Origin: Pseudoclavibacter helvolus
Lineage (GTDB): Bacteria; Actinomycetota; Actinomycetes; Actinomycetales; Microbacteriaceae
Reading direction: 5' to 3'
NCBI RefSeq assembly: GCF_014191305.1
Contig: NZ_JACHWJ010000003.1
Location: 124,001 to 188,000, forward strand
Length of the DNA: 64,000 nucleotides
Below are positions 8,538 through 19,602 of the stretch, in pieces (position 1 is the stretch's first letter; each line of letters starts with the position of its first letter). A model generated the notes under the pieces. It was not told the origin of the DNA, did no database searches, and saw only the letters and a program-made list of their open reading frames with translations. The translations under genes were made by a program, and so were the position numbers.

Positions 8538-9992
8538 CTACGCGCTCGCCTGCTTCACCTTGCTTGGCACGGGGAGCATCATCAGGAAGCCGACGGCGAG
8601 CACGATGCCGATGCCGATGATGCCCATCTTCGGGTTTCCCGAGAGGAATACGAAGAGGCTGAAGAGGGCGGGCGTGATGAAGCTCGCGACCCGGTTCGTG
8701 GTCGCGTAGAGGCCGAACAGCTCGCCCTCGCGGCCGGGAGGCGTGGCTCGGGAGAGGTAGGAGCGGCTCGCGGCTTGCGCAGGTCCCACGAAGAGGCAGA
8801 GGGCGAGGCCGAAGATCCAGAACACGGTCTGCTCTGAGGGAAGGAAGATGAGCACCACGGAGAACGCGGTGAGCGAGACGAGCGACGCCATGATGACGAG
8901 CTTCGGCCCGAAGCGGTCGTCGAACCAGCCGGCGGCGAGCGTCCCGAGCCCCGCGACGAGGTTCGCGGCGACCGCGAAGTAAATGACTTCGCTCGGCGCG
9001 AAGCCGTACACCTGGGCCGCGAGGATCGCCCCGAACGCGAAGATCGCCTGCAGCCCGTCGCGGAACACGGCGCTCGCGGCGAGGAACAGCAGGAGCTTCG
9101 GGTCGCTCTTCGCGAGCTTCCCGATCACCCTGAATAGCACACCGTACGAGGCGAAGAAGCTCACCTTCGGGCGGTTCGTGTCCTTCGGGATCTCGGGCAC
9201 CTTGAACATGACCGGCAGTGCGAAGACGACGTACCAGACCGCCGCGAGCACGATGGCGAAGCGGATGTCGAGCGCGCCCCCATCCACCCCGCTCGGCACC
9301 GCCAGCACGCCGTTTCGCCCTTCGACGCCGAACGACTGGATGAACAGTACGAGCAGGAGCACAAGCAGCACGATGCTGCCGAGGTAGCCGAGGCCCCAGC
9401 CGATGCCCGAGATGCGGCCGACGTTCTTCGGCGTCGACACCTGCGAGAGCATGGCGTTGTAGTTGACGCCGCTCAGCTCGGCGAAGATCGTGCCGACCGC
9501 GAGCAGCAGCGCGCCCCAGAAGAGGTACTCCTCGCCCGGTTGGATGAAGAACATGGCCAGCATGATCACGACCGTGACGGCCGTGAAGATGCCGAGCCAC
9601 AGCTTGCGCCTGCCGGAGCCGTCGGAGCGCTGGCCGAGCACGGGCGCGATGAGCGCGACCAGCAGACCGGCGACGGTGCTCAGGTTCGCGATGACGTTGG
9701 TGGATGCGGCCTGAGCTGCCAGGTACTGCGGGTCGAGCGGGTTCGCGTCGCCGAGCGCCGCGACCTGCGGGTCGATGAAGAGGTCGCTCGCGAGGTAGGT
9801 CGCGAAGACGAAGGTGACGACGACGGCCTGGAAGGCGGAGTTGCCGACGTCCCACAGCGCCCAGGCGGTCGCCCGCTTCTTCAGCTCCTTCGGCGTGACC
9901 GCCGCCCCGCCGTCGACGGTCTCGACCCGTCCGCTCGGGGTGGGGTCGCTGGGGGAGGGTGCGCCTTCGTCGGCGCGGCCGGGGAGTGCCAT
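8538..9992 (-). CDS. MFS transporter, UMF1 (Atg22-like) type
   Basis: 484 residues with about 11-12 membrane helices. The start of the core, RATAWALWDVGNSAFQAVVVTFVF, is the hallmark of UMF1 / vacuole-effluxer-like (Atg22) MFS proteins, as is the late SRSYLSRATPPGREGELFGLYATTNR segment between helices. The first 40 residues are Pro/Ser/Asp-rich and cytoplasmic. The substrate of bacterial members is not established; Atg22 exports amino acids. It precedes the aldo/keto reductase on the same strand. Confidence 0.85.
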   Translation of the reverse strand: MALPGRADEGAPSPSDPTPSGRVETVDGGAAVTPKELKKRATAWALWDVGNSAFQAVVVTFVFATYLASDLFIDPQVAALGDANPLDPQYLAAQAASTNVIANLSTVAGLLVALIAPVLGQRSDGSGRRKLWLGIFTAVTVVIMLAMFFIQPGEEYLFWGALLLAVGTIFAELSGVNYNAMLSQVSTPKNVGRISGIGWGLGYLGSIVLLVLLLVLFIQSFGVEGRNGVLAVPSGVDGGALDIRFAIVLAAVWYVVFALPVMFKVPEIPKDTNRPKVSFFASYGVLFRVIGKLAKSDPKLLLFLAASAVFRDGLQAIFAFGAILAAQVYGFAPSEVIYFAVAANLVAGLGTLAAGWFDDRFGPKLVIMASLVSLTAFSVVLIFLPSEQTVFWIFGLALCLFVGPAQAASRSYLSRATPPGREGELFGLYATTNRVASFITPALFSLFVFLSGNPKMGIIGIGIVLAVGFLMMLPVPSKVKQASA

Positions 9993-10049
9993 GCGCGGAT
10001 TCTATGCGCGGGAGGCGGCGCGGAGGCGAACGGGCGAGTGGGCCGCCTG

Positions 10050-10120
10050 CGAACTTCGATGACAACTCCACCGAGCCCGCTCGAAACGAGCAGGAAAGGC
10101 AGAGTTGTCACCGAAGTTCG
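10050..10120. repeat. long intergenic hairpin (19-bp outer stem, one mismatch)
   Basis: CGAACTTCGATGACAACTC (10050-10068) pairs with GAGTTGTCACCGAAGTTCG (10102-10120) with one A/C mismatch. The apical part contains a second small stem GCTCG-AAA-CGAGC. It sits 41 bases past the stop of the peptide-binding gene and upstream of the MFS gene, so it could end transcription of the former; there is no T run. Confidence 0.8.
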
Positions 10121-10161
10121 ACGGTGTGGGCGCAGCCCAGGCGGCGAGCGCCGGCGTGCTC

Positions 10162-11787
10162 CTACTGGCCGATCCAGGTGTCGTAGAAGTACGGACGCCC
10201 CACGGCGTTGGTCTCGATGCCGTGCACCTCGGGGCTCGTGACGAACACCTGGTAGTTGTCGACGATCGGCACCGTGTACGCCTCTTCGAGGACGGTCTCC
10301 TGCAGCTTCGCGAGGTTCGCGGCCCGCTCGTCGGTGCCGTTGGCCGTCTCGGAGACGCCGAGCAGCTGCTCCTCGAGCTCGCCGTTCTTCAACTGGAACT
10401 GGTTCGTGTAGTCCTGGCCCCAGTATTGGCGGAGTGTGGTGGCGTCGAGGAACGAGTTGGCGACGGGGAAGATCGGCGTGCCTCCCGCCGCGAAGATGTC
10501 GCTGTACGTGCTCGCATCCGTCTGGCGGATCTCGAGCTCGATACCGACCGCCTTGAGCTGCTGCGCGGCGAGCTCGAGGATCTGCCCGGAGCCGTTCACA
10601 AACGGCGAGGTGTATGCGGGGATCGTGAGGCGCGTGCCGTCCTTGACGCGGTAGCCCTCCGCATCCTTCTCCGTCCAGCCGGACTCATCGAGGAGCGTGC
10701 TCGAGAGATCCTGGTCGAAGGCGAGGTTCTCGCTCAGGTCGACCCAGCCCGGCGTCGCCGCCTGCACGGAGGAGGTCGCCGGCTTCCAGTTGGAGTTGAA
10801 GACTGTGTCGACGATCTCCTGCCGGTTCACGCCGTGCTGGATGGCCTGGCGCACGTTCACGTCGTTCGTGATCTCGGCGTTGGGGCGCAGCACGAAGTTG
10901 ATGGGCGTGCCCAGGTACTCGCCGTAGATGACGTTGAAGCCGTCGTCGATGAGGCGCTGCTCCTCGCTCGGCTGCACGAAGTGGACGGAGTCAACCTGGC
11001 CGGCTTCGAGGGCGCCCTGGCGAGCGGAATCCTCTTCGAGCACGTTGAAGGTGATGGAGTCGAGGTAGGCGGGACCTTCGTGGTCAAACGCCTCGCTCGC
11101 CCAGTTGTAGTCGTCTCGTTTCGTGAGCACGATTTCTCGCTCCGGCACCTGCGACTCGAAGACAAAAGGACCCGTGCCGACGACGTTCTCGAGCTTCGCC
11201 TGCTACTCGAGCGACAGGTTGATCGTGCTCTCGCCCAAGAAGCCGGCGGCGAAGAAGCCGAGGCTCGGGATGAACCCGCGGTTCGGGGACTTGAGGGTCA
11301 CGAGCACGGTCGAATCGTCGACGGCCTCCGCGCTCGCGAACTCGCCAGGCACGATGGGAGAGCGCGTGATGCCCTTGCTCTCGTCGCCGAGGCCGAGCAC
11401 CTCGAGATTCTTCGCGACGATGTCGGCGTTCAGCGCGGTGCCGTCGGAGAAGGTCACGTTGTCGCGCAGCTTCAGCGTGAACTGGAGGCCGTCTTCGCTC
11501 TCCTCCCACGATTCGGCGAGCCACGGATGAACCTCACCCGTGTTGTCGACGCAGACGAGCGTCTCGACGAGCTGCGTCCACACCTGGCTCTTGTGCCAGT
11601 TGTTCGCCTGCTGCTGCTGCCAGCCGTCAGCGATCGCTGTGACGGCGTGCACGAGGTCGCCGCCCTCAACGGGGGTGTCCGAGCCTGCGCTCGCGCTGCT
11701 CTGCCCGGTGGCGCATCCGCTGAGGAGGAGGGAGGTGAGGGCCGCGCCGATGACGGCGGCGGAGAAGATGGAGCGGCGTCTGGTCAT
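10162..11787 (-). pseudogene. ABC transporter peptide-binding lipoprotein (SBP family 5), amber stop inside
   Basis: One frame of 542 codons interrupted by TAG (forward 11203-11205). The ATG at 11787 follows AGGA six bases upstream and begins a lipoprotein signal MTRRRSIFSAAVIG with lipobox LSGC. The first part carries SBP_bac_5 features (VEGGDLVHAVTAIADGW, HPWLAESWEESEDG, GTALNADIVAKNLE). After the stop the same frame continues with VGTGPFVFESQVP and REIVLTKRDDYNW, a classic motif of this family, up to the C-terminus SPEVHGIETNAVGRPYF. The family normally binds oligopeptides or similar solutes for Dpp/Opp-type import. No permease or ATPase gene is adjacent. The stop may be a true nonsense mutation, a readthrough codon or a base error. 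Confidence 0.85.
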
Positions 11788-11968
11788 GACGGTCCTGTCG
11801 TGAGTGGATGCGCGGGGTGGCGCTGCGGCGCCTCCGCCTGGTGCGGCGGGCTGGCGAGAGCGTGGCAGGAAGCTCCGGCGGCGTCCAGGGAGCGCGTAAC
11901 AGAGGGGCCGGGGCTGAAGTCTTGTGACTATGCGCGCGGAATGGTTGCCCCGCGTGACCGCGCTAAGA

Positions 11969-14001
<2,033 letters not shown>

Positions 14002-14003
14002 TC

Positions 14004-14714
14004 ATGGCTGAAGAGCGAAACGAGTCAGAAGCACGCGGTCCCGAGAACTCGGGCGAAGCAAACGAGCCGATCATCAACGACAAGCGTCGGATCGACCCGG
14101 AGACTGGCGAAGTTCGCGACCTCGGCAAGGCTGCCGGAGCCGAGTCGGCGGAGTCCACCACGGACGCCGCCGACCCGGCCGCCGGCCAGGCTGCTGACGC
14201 CGCGGCTGAAGGCCTGAGCGTTGAGGATCTCGAGAAGCTCCTCAGTGGCGAAGGTGCGGAGGACGCACCAACCGAGGGTGCCCCTGGTGAGAGCGATCTC
14301 GCCCAGGAGCGCCTGCAGGACCTCCAGCGCGTCCAGGCGGAGTACGCCAACTACCGCCGTCGCACCGACCGCGAGAAGGCCGAAGCATACGACGCCACCA
14401 AGGCTGAAGTGCTCCGCTCCCTCCTCCCGGTGCTCGACGACTTCGACCGTGCCCAGAAGCACGGCGACCTCGTCGAGGACACGCCCATGGCAGTCATCGC
14501 GAACAAGCTCCGCACCGCAGTCGAGCGCCTCGGCCTCACCGCCTATGGCGCGGCCGGCGAAGCGTTCGACCCGCAGCGCTATGAGGCGATCGCCCAGCTG
14601 CCCAACCCGAGCGTCACGACCGACACGGTCGCCGACGTCGTCGAGCGCGGCTACACGGTCGGCGACCGCGTGGTCCGCGTCGCGAAGGCAGCGGTCTTCG
14701 TACCCGCTTCATAA
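14004..14714 (+). CDS. grpE: nucleotide exchange factor GrpE
   Basis: 236 residues; starts 2 bases after the dnaK stop. Releases ADP from DnaK as a homodimer. Residues 1-95 are acidic and Ala-rich, probably disordered. The coiled-coil helix runs through LQRVQAEYANYRRRTDREKA, followed by LLPVLDDFDRA and the small beta-domain with FDPQRYEAIAQLPNPS, GYTVGDRVVRVAKAAV. The long acidic N-terminus is typical of actinobacterial GrpE. Followed by a 97-base gap with two hairpins before dnaJ. Confidence 0.98.
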   Translation: MAEERNESEARGPENSGEANEPIINDKRRIDPETGEVRDLGKAAGAESAESTTDAADPAAGQAADAAAEGLSVEDLEKLLSGEGAEDAPTEGAPGESDLAQERLQDLQRVQAEYANYRRRTDREKAEAYDATKAEVLRSLLPVLDDFDRAQKHGDLVEDTPMAVIANKLRTAVERLGLTAYGAAGEAFDPQRYEAIAQLPNPSVTTDTVADVVERGYTVGDRVVRVAKAAVFVPAS

Positions 14715-14720
14715 GCACCG

Positions 14721-14780
14721 CGATCGGCGCATCCGCTCCGATCGAACACGGGAGGGGGCACCGCTGATGCGGGCCCCCTC
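14721..14780 (+). terminator. two hairpins between grpE and dnaJ
   Basis: First stem CGATCGG / CCGATCG (14721-14744), then GAGGGGGC / GCCCCCTC (14752-14780) followed by TTGTG. Inside an operon this may act as an attenuator or mRNA-processing structure, lowering dnaJ-hspR relative to dnaK-grpE, rather than a full terminator (inference). Confidence 0.6.
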
Positions 14781-14811
14781 TTGTGCTCATATCTAGGAAC
14801 AGAAGGACCAT

Positions 14812-15825
14812 ATGGCCAGTCAAGATTGGTTCGACAAGGACTTCTACGCGGTGCTCGGCGTATCGAAGGACGTAGACGAAAAAGACCTCAAGAAGCAGTA
14901 CCGGAAGCTCGCGCGTCAGTATCACCCTGACTCGCACCCGGGCGACGACGCAGCAGAGGCGAAGTTCAAGGAGATCTCCGAGGCGTACTCGGTCATCTCC
15001 GACCCAGAGCACCGCGCAGAGTACGACCAGATGCGTGCCATGGGCTCAGGCGCCCGCTTCCAACAGGGCCCAGGCGGGCCAGGCGGCGCGGGCTTCGAGG
15101 ATGTGTTCGGCGGGATGTTCAACGGCGGCGGTGGTGGGCGCCGCGGGGCGTCCAACGCCGACTTCGAGGACCTCCTCGGCTCCATGTTCGGCGGAGGTGG
15201 CGGCGGATTCGGCGCAGGCAGCTTCGGCGGAGGCGCTGGCGGACCTGCCGGGTTCCAGACGGGGCCGCGGAAGGGCCGCGACCAGAGTGCATCCACGACT
15301 CTCGGGTTCATGACCGCCATCAAGGGCGACACCGTGGAGTTGCAGGGTCAGGATGGGCGTGTCGTGAAGGTGCGCATTCCCGCTGGTGTCGAGGACGGGC
15401 AGAAGATCCGACTTCGTGGCAAGGGCGGGCAGAGCCCCAACGGCGGCGAGCCCGGAGACCTCATCCTCACCGTAACCGTGCGCCCCGACCCGGTGTTCAC
15501 CCGCTCGGGTCTCAACCTCGAGGTGACCGTGCCCGTCTCCTTCGCGGAGGCAGTGCTCGGCGCCACCATCGAGGTGCCGACTGTCGACGGCAAGACCGTG
15601 CGCGTCAAGGTCGCGCCCGGCACCCCGAACGGCAAGACGCTGCGTGTCAAGGGTCGAGGAATCGAGTCCAAGAAGGGCAAGGGTGATCTGCTCGTTCACC
15701 TTGAGGTCGCCGTTCCCAACCACCTCTCGAGCGCGCAGGAGAAGGCGCTCGCCGACTTCGTCGCCGCATCCGGTGACGAGAGCCCGCGCGAAGACCTCCT
15801 CCGCCTCGCCCGCCAGGGCAGGTAA
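14812..15825 (+). CDS. dnaJ: DnaJ-family co-chaperone lacking zinc-finger domain
   Basis: 337 residues. J-domain at residues 8-75 with DFYAVLGVSKDVDEKDLKK and the HPD motif in YHPDSHPGD. A Gly/Phe-rich segment with many GGG runs follows (about 80-155). The C-terminal beta-domains carry VRIPAGVEDGQKIRLRGKGG, TVPVSFAEAVLGATIEVPTVDG and KGDLLVHLEVAVPN. There is no CxxCxGxG cysteine repeat, so it is a type II (CbpA/DnaJ1-like) protein, as is common for the copy in actinobacterial dnaK operons. It delivers substrates to DnaK and stimulates its ATPase. Start ATG at 14812 follows AGAAGGACC. Confidence 0.96.
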   Translation: MASQDWFDKDFYAVLGVSKDVDEKDLKKQYRKLARQYHPDSHPGDDAAEAKFKEISEAYSVISDPEHRAEYDQMRAMGSGARFQQGPGGPGGAGFEDVFGGMFNGGGGGRRGASNADFEDLLGSMFGGGGGGFGAGSFGGGAGGPAGFQTGPRKGRDQSASTTLGFMTAIKGDTVELQGQDGRVVKVRIPAGVEDGQKIRLRGKGGQSPNGGEPGDLILTVTVRPDPVFTRSGLNLEVTVPVSFAEAVLGATIEVPTVDGKTVRVKVAPGTPNGKTLRVKGRGIESKKGKGDLLVHLEVAVPNHLSSAQEKALADFVAASGDESPREDLLRLARQGR

Positions 15826-15834
15826 GGAGCCCTC

Positions 15835-16353
15835 ATGGCTTTCCCCTCCGACCTCGACGAGGACTCCCCGATCTTCGCGATCGCGATGGCGGCCGAGCTC
15901 GCGAACATGCACCCGCAGACCCTGCGGCAGTACGACCGGATGGGCCTTGTCACGCCCCAGCGCACGGCTGGCCGTCTGCGCCGCTACTCGCTCCGCGACG
16001 TGGCGCAGCTGCGCGAAATCGCGGTGCTCTCGAACGAGGGCGTGAGCCTCGAGGGCATCGCCCGCGTGCTCGAGCTGCAACGTGAGGTGCTCGGCCTGCG
16101 CCGCCGCGTCCGCGCGCTCGAGGGTGAGCTGGCCGACGAGCGCCTCACCAGGCTCGGCGGCCGCATCTTCGCGGCCGGTGAGCGCGGCGACGTTGTACCT
16201 CTCGCACACGGGCGTCGCACTGCACGCCGCACGGAGGTCGTCGTGTGGCGGCCTGCCCGGATGCACGATGCCGGATCGGACGTCGACGCTGCGGAGCGTC
16301 CGCGCACGGTCCGCAGGCGCCGGCCCACCGCGAAGGAGCCCGCGAGCGAGTAG
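15835..16353 (+). CDS. hspR: MerR-family heat-shock repressor HspR
   Basis: 172 residues, nine bases after dnaJ. The N-terminal winged HTH has IFAIAMAAELANMHPQTLRQ, YDRMGLVTPQRT and GRLRRYSLRDVAQLREI, as in HspR. A coiled coil LELQREVLGLRRRVRALEGE follows, then a basic tail (ERPRTVRRRRPTAK) longer than in many homologues. It represses its own operon by binding the two HAIR sites upstream of dnaK, using DnaK as co-repressor in studied species (established for Streptomyces and mycobacteria). Confidence 0.96.
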   Translation: MAFPSDLDEDSPIFAIAMAAELANMHPQTLRQYDRMGLVTPQRTAGRLRRYSLRDVAQLREIAVLSNEGVSLEGIARVLELQREVLGLRRRVRALEGELADERLTRLGGRIFAAGERGDVVPLAHGRRTARRTEVVVWRPARMHDAGSDVDAAERPRTVRRRRPTAKEPASE

Positions 16354-16390
16354 GCGCCGCTGCGGTTGACGCCGACGCCGAAGCCCAGAG

Positions 16391-16442
16391 AGTTGTGGCC
16401 CGATGTTGTTCCCGGAAACGGGAAGAGCATCGGGCCACAACT
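16391..16442. terminator. convergent hairpin with GAAA tetraloop
   Basis: Outer stem AGTTGTGGCCCGATG / CATCGGGCCACAACT is perfect over 15 pairs; a 3x3 internal loop leads to an inner stem TTCCCG / CGGGAA closed by GAAA. It lies between hspR and the convergent XRE gene and could end both transcripts. The terminal octamer AGTTGTGG recurs in the hairpin at 43493-43544. Confidence 0.8.
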
Positions 16443-16477
16443 GTGTCTGCGGGAGGGCGCGCGGAGGCGGCGCGGGC

Positions 16478-17323
16478 TCAAGCGTCGGCGGTGAGGCGCT
16501 GCGTGCCGAGCACGGCGAGCAGCTGGAGCTTGTCGTAGCTGTCCGTGCCCGGAGTCGCCGTGAGTACCAGCAGGGTCTGCCCCTGCATCGGGTCCACGAG
16601 GAACTGGCACTGCACGGTCATGACCCCGAGTTCCGGATGCTGCACCTGCTTCTCCATGTCGTGCACCGCGTTGATCTCGTGGTCGGCCCAGATCTCCGCG
16701 AACTCGGGGCTCTCCTGGTGGAGCGCATCCACCACCCGGTGCGCCCGGGAGCCTGGCCCCTGCTGTGCCGCGAAACCGCGCAGGTCGGCGACAAACGCGC
16801 GCGACAGTTTCGTGTGGTCGGACTCCGGGTAGACGCCTCGGGTGCTGGGATCCGTGAACCAGCGGTAGACGGCGTTGCAGGCATTGCCGGTGAAGCGGGT
16901 CTCGTCGCCGAAGAGCGCCCTGGCCGCCGGTGTCTGCACCAGCGTCTCGGCCATCGAGGTCATCACCTGGGCCGGAGTGTCGGCGAGGCGGTCGAGGATG
17001 CGCATGAGCCCAGGCGAGACGTGCTCACCATTGAAGGTGCGTGCGGGCGGCTGGTGGCCGGCGAGGTGGAAGAGGTGGTCGCGCTCCGCGACAGTCAGGT
17101 GCAGGCCGCGCGCGATGGCGGCGAGCATCTGCTCGGACGGCTGCGGGCCACGGCTCTGCTCGAGTCGGCTGTAGTAGTCGACCGTCATGTCGCTGAGCGC
17201 GGCGACCTCCTCCCACCGCAGGCCCGCCGTCCGGCGGCGCGGCCCCTTCGTCAGGCCAACGTCTTCCGGCTGCAGCGCCTCGCGGCGGCTGCGCAGGAAG
17301 TCGGCAAGCTGGGCTCTGTCCAT
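16478..17323 (-). CDS. XRE-family regulator with MmyB-like ligand domain
   Basis: 281 residues. HTH at residues 5-75: LADFLRSRREALQPEDVGL, GLRWEEVAALSDMTVDYYSRLEQSRG in two pieces. The C-terminal part (about 100-280) matches the MmyB-like PAS-fold ligand domain common in actinobacteria, with YRWFTDPSTRGVYPESDH and a late beta-strand pair ending in KLQLLAVLGTQ. These regulators usually control an adjacent short-chain dehydrogenase; here the SDR gene ends nine bases upstream on the same strand, so both are likely one operon and one circuit. Confidence 0.88.
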   Translation of the reverse strand: MDRAQLADFLRSRREALQPEDVGLTKGPRRRTAGLRWEEVAALSDMTVDYYSRLEQSRGPQPSEQMLAAIARGLHLTVAERDHLFHLAGHQPPARTFNGEHVSPGLMRILDRLADTPAQVMTSMAETLVQTPAARALFGDETRFTGNACNAVYRWFTDPSTRGVYPESDHTKLSRAFVADLRGFAAQQGPGSRAHRVVDALHQESPEFAEIWADHEINAVHDMEKQVQHPELGVMTVQCQFLVDPMQGQTLLVLTATPGTDSYDKLQLLAVLGTQRLTADA

Positions 17324-17332
17324 GAGGCGAGG

Positions 17333-18268
17333 CTAGCGGGCTACGTGCTCGGCGACGAGCTGCTCGGACAGCTCCCACAGGCGACGCGCATCCGCTTCGC
17401 TCGTGACTCGCGAGTAGAGCTTCTGCTCGGCGGGGCCGCCACCGATGTGGCCCGGGCCCTTGGGGCCGTAAAGGCGGCCGCCCTTCGCGTCTGGGCTCGT
17501 TGCCGCGAGAACGGCGGGGCGGTCAGCGCTCTGCGGGGTCCCGGCGATGCCGATGCGGGAGAGGACGCGAATGACCTTCACCTCGGTGGTGTCGCTCGTG
17601 CGGCCCATGCCAGGCTGCGCCGACAGCAGGTTCGTGGGGGAGATGCCGGGGTGCGAGAGGTTGCTCGTGATGCCCCAGCCGTTCGCCTCGCTGAGTCGGT
17701 GCAGGTGCATCCCGAGGAGCCCCGTGGCGATCTTCGACGAGCTGTACGAGCCCATGTTGCTGTAGCTGCGCTCCCAGTTGATGTCGTCCCAGTTCACGGC
17801 GCCCTGGCTGGCGGCGACGCTGATCTGCGTCGTGACGTGCGCCTTGCCCTCCTTGAGTACCGGGAGGAGGCCGGTCGTGAGCGAGAAGTGGCCGAGGTGG
17901 TTCGTGCCGAACTGCAGCTCGAAGCCGTCACTGGTCGCGCGTCGTTCGGGCGGCGTCATCACCCCGGCGTTGTTGATGAGGATGTTGATGGGGCGCCCCT
18001 CCGCGACGAGCTCGTCGGTGAGGGCCGTGACCGATGCGAGGGAGGAGAGGTCGAGGTCGCGCAGCTCGAGCTTCGCGCTCGGGTTCGAGCCCAGGATGCG
18101 CTCGGCAGCCTTCTCGCCCTTCTCGCGGTTGCGCACGGGCATGATCACTTCGGCGCCAGCGCGGGCCAGACGCGCTGCGATGTGGAACCCGATGCCGTCG
18201 CTGGCGCCCGTGACGAGAGCGAGCTTGCCGTTGAGGGACGGGACCTGGATGTCGATGTTCTTCGGCAC
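17333..18268 (-). CDS. short-chain dehydrogenase/reductase
   Basis: 311 residues, Rossmann fold. Cofactor motif TGASDGIG near residue 20 followed by a basic [13 protein letters not shown] that suggests NADP(H). NINNAG-type motif [15 protein letters not shown], and an active-site Tyr-Ser-Ser-Ser-Lys in [13 protein letters not shown]. It resembles retinol-dehydrogenase/protochlorophyllide-reductase-like SDRs of actinobacteria that occur with an XRE/MmyB regulator, which is the next gene downstream. Substrate unknown. Confidence 0.9.
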   Translation of the reverse strand: MPKNIDIQVPSLNGKLALVTGASDGIGFHIAARLARAGAEVIMPVRNREKGEKAAERILGSNPSAKLELRDLDLSSLASVTALTDELVAEGRPINILINNAGVMTPPERRATSDGFELQFGTNHLGHFSLTTGLLPVLKEGKAHVTTQISVAASQGAVNWDDINWERSYSNMGSYSSSKIATGLLGMHLHRLSEANGWGITSNLSHPGISPTNLLSAQPGMGRTSDTTEVKVIRVLSRIGIAGTPQSADRPAVLAATSPDAKGGRLYGPKGPGHIGGGPAEQKLYSRVTSEADARRLWELSEQLVAEHVAR

Positions 18269-18384
18269 GGGATTCTCCTGAATTGTGCGGGCGCAAAGCT
18301 CGCGAGTGGTGGTGAAGTGAATCTGCAGTGCAGTCTGGCTGCTGGAACCAGTGTGATGCTTCGATCTTCTTCGATTCAGGACTC

Positions 18385-18417
18385 GCTCATCCAGGGATTC
18401 CCGATCCCTGGGTGAGT
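18385..18417. repeat. inverted repeat in divergent promoter region
   Basis: GCTCATCCAGGGAT and ATCCCTGGGTGAGT form a 14-base stem with one mismatch and one G-T pair around a short spacer. It lies between the divergent SDR (minus) and the hypothetical gene (plus), where an operator for the XRE regulator would be expected; it could instead be a hairpin in the leader. Confidence 0.55.
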
Positions 18418-18493
18418 GCTCAGCGCCGAACTCAGAATGTCGGTGGTGGGCAACATACTGGCGGCAACGAATCGAACGGGGCGGTGTATTGCA

Positions 18494-19174
18494 ATGGGTC
18501 TTTTTGGCGGGGAAGCGCGCAGGCTGAGTGAGACCGTGCGGCAGATGCGCCAGGAAGTCCAGGTCGCGCTGCTAGCGCGCGGTTGGGCGGTCACTGACGC
18601 TCGGGTCGAGGATGACCAGCCGATGGAGTTCTTCTGGCCGCCGACGGCACCCCATGGTTACGGGAGGCGACCCCCAGAACCTGCCGTGGTGACCCGAGAC
18701 CGGGCGAGGTTGGGGGAGCCAGAGCCGACTCCGTGGCTGATGCCAACACGGATCGCACAGGTGGATGGTGGTTGGCGAGTCCAGTACGGAGAGGCAACCG
18801 CGGCGGGGGTGGCCGAACCGGCTTTGCATCGCGACAACGCCTCACTGCTCGCGGATATCGAAGGCATCGAGTGCTGGCCGATGAGCGTTGAGGAGTCTCT
18901 CCGGATCCGGATGGAGCGGGTCTTCCAAGCGACATACGCCGCCGCGCACAACGAGCACTATCTCGGATTCACCTACACCGAGCCCTACGTGACCAGGCAC
19001 AACCTCGTGATGCGGCAGCTCCGTTTCGAGAAGACTCAGGGAGGTGTCCCCGGCGCCGACGCGGTGTCGTCTCCTCCCTGGCCGAGGGGTGACCTCAACG
19101 CGCAACTGCTGCTCATCGATGCGGAAGCCTGGGCCTCGGCGGTGCGCACGGCGCGCGCGGAAGGTGAGGGTTGA
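18494..19174 (+). CDS. hypothetical protein
   Basis: 226 residues from the ATG at 18494; in-frame GTG 18416 and ATG 18437 would add 26 or 19 residues. I do not recognise it. It is soluble, begins with a charged helix ([25 protein letters not shown]) and has a Trp/Pro-rich middle. The latter half includes [20 protein letters not shown] and [20 protein letters not shown]. It has no signal peptide or membrane helix. It is flanked by the divergent SDR and by the HxlR remnant, with no obvious operon partner. Confidence 0.6.
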   Translation: MGLFGGEARRLSETVRQMRQEVQVALLARGWAVTDARVEDDQPMEFFWPPTAPHGYGRRPPEPAVVTRDRARLGEPEPTPWLMPTRIAQVDGGWRVQYGEATAAGVAEPALHRDNASLLADIEGIECWPMSVEESLRIRMERVFQATYAAAHNEHYLGFTYTEPYVTRHNLVMRQLRFEKTQGGVPGADAVSSPPWPRGDLNAQLLLIDAEAWASAVRTARAEGEG

Positions 19175-19213
19175 GAACGGGGGCCCAACAGGAGGGGCGG
19201 GGCATAGTGAGGC

Positions 19214-19498
19214 CTAGCTCCGCACGAACGTGACTTCGTCTGCCGGGACGGCGACATCGTGTTCGTCCACGAGCTGGGAGGTGACGGAGCTCTCGCCGTC
19301 GCGGACGCGGGCATCCACCTTCGCCGGTACCTCTCGGGGCACATGTGTTTCACCCCACTGCTTCATGGCGAAGAGGACAGCGCTCGGCTCGTGGCCTGAC
19401 GGGGTGAGGTCGTACGCCGCTCGCGTGCGCTGCAGGCGGGCACCGCGACCGGTGCTGGGGCCATCGCCACGGGTGGAACGCTCGACGCTGCTGTCGAG
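19214..19498 (-). pseudogene. remnant of an HxlR-family regulator (C-terminal part only)
   Basis: The frame gives AAYDLTPSGHEPSAVLFAMKQWGET, which matches the end of the HxlR winged helix (YxLTxxG...LxxxxxWG), and a tail RVRDGESSVTSQLVDEHDVAV like the C-terminal strands of actinobacterial HxlR proteins. The HTH core (about 60-80 residues, with a Cys/Trp start) is missing; upstream the frame runs into the promoter of the divergent oxidoreductase. The gene was probably cut by a deletion. Typical partners are oxidoreductase genes, and one lies divergently here. Confidence 0.6.
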
Positions 19499-19511
19499 CC
19501 CTTCGTCGTCA

Positions 19512-19553
19512 TTGACAAAGAAACTGAGTTGACTCAGAATTGAGTAGACTCGG
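19512..19553 (+). promoter_or_regulatory. promoter with two adjacent TGAGT-ACTC operators
   Basis: TTGACA (19512-19517) and CAGAAT (19535-19540), 17 bases apart, are a good promoter. Two dyads overlie it: CTGAGT-TG-ACTCAG (19524-19537) in the spacer and TTGAGT-AG-ACTCGG (19540-19553) just downstream, 16 bases centre to centre. The arrangement suits a dimeric repressor such as the HxlR protein whose remnant lies next to it. The oxidoreductase gene begins 50 bases later. Confidence 0.6.
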
Positions 19554-19602
19554 TAGTTGCGGAGCGATTCACCCACGCGATCCGGAATCCGGAGTCTCAC
19601 CC

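Noticed and set aside
16403-18415. 670-codon plus-strand frame across the XRE and SDR genes
   Set aside because: Lies antisense to two genes with clear motifs and lacks any domain or ribosome site of its own.
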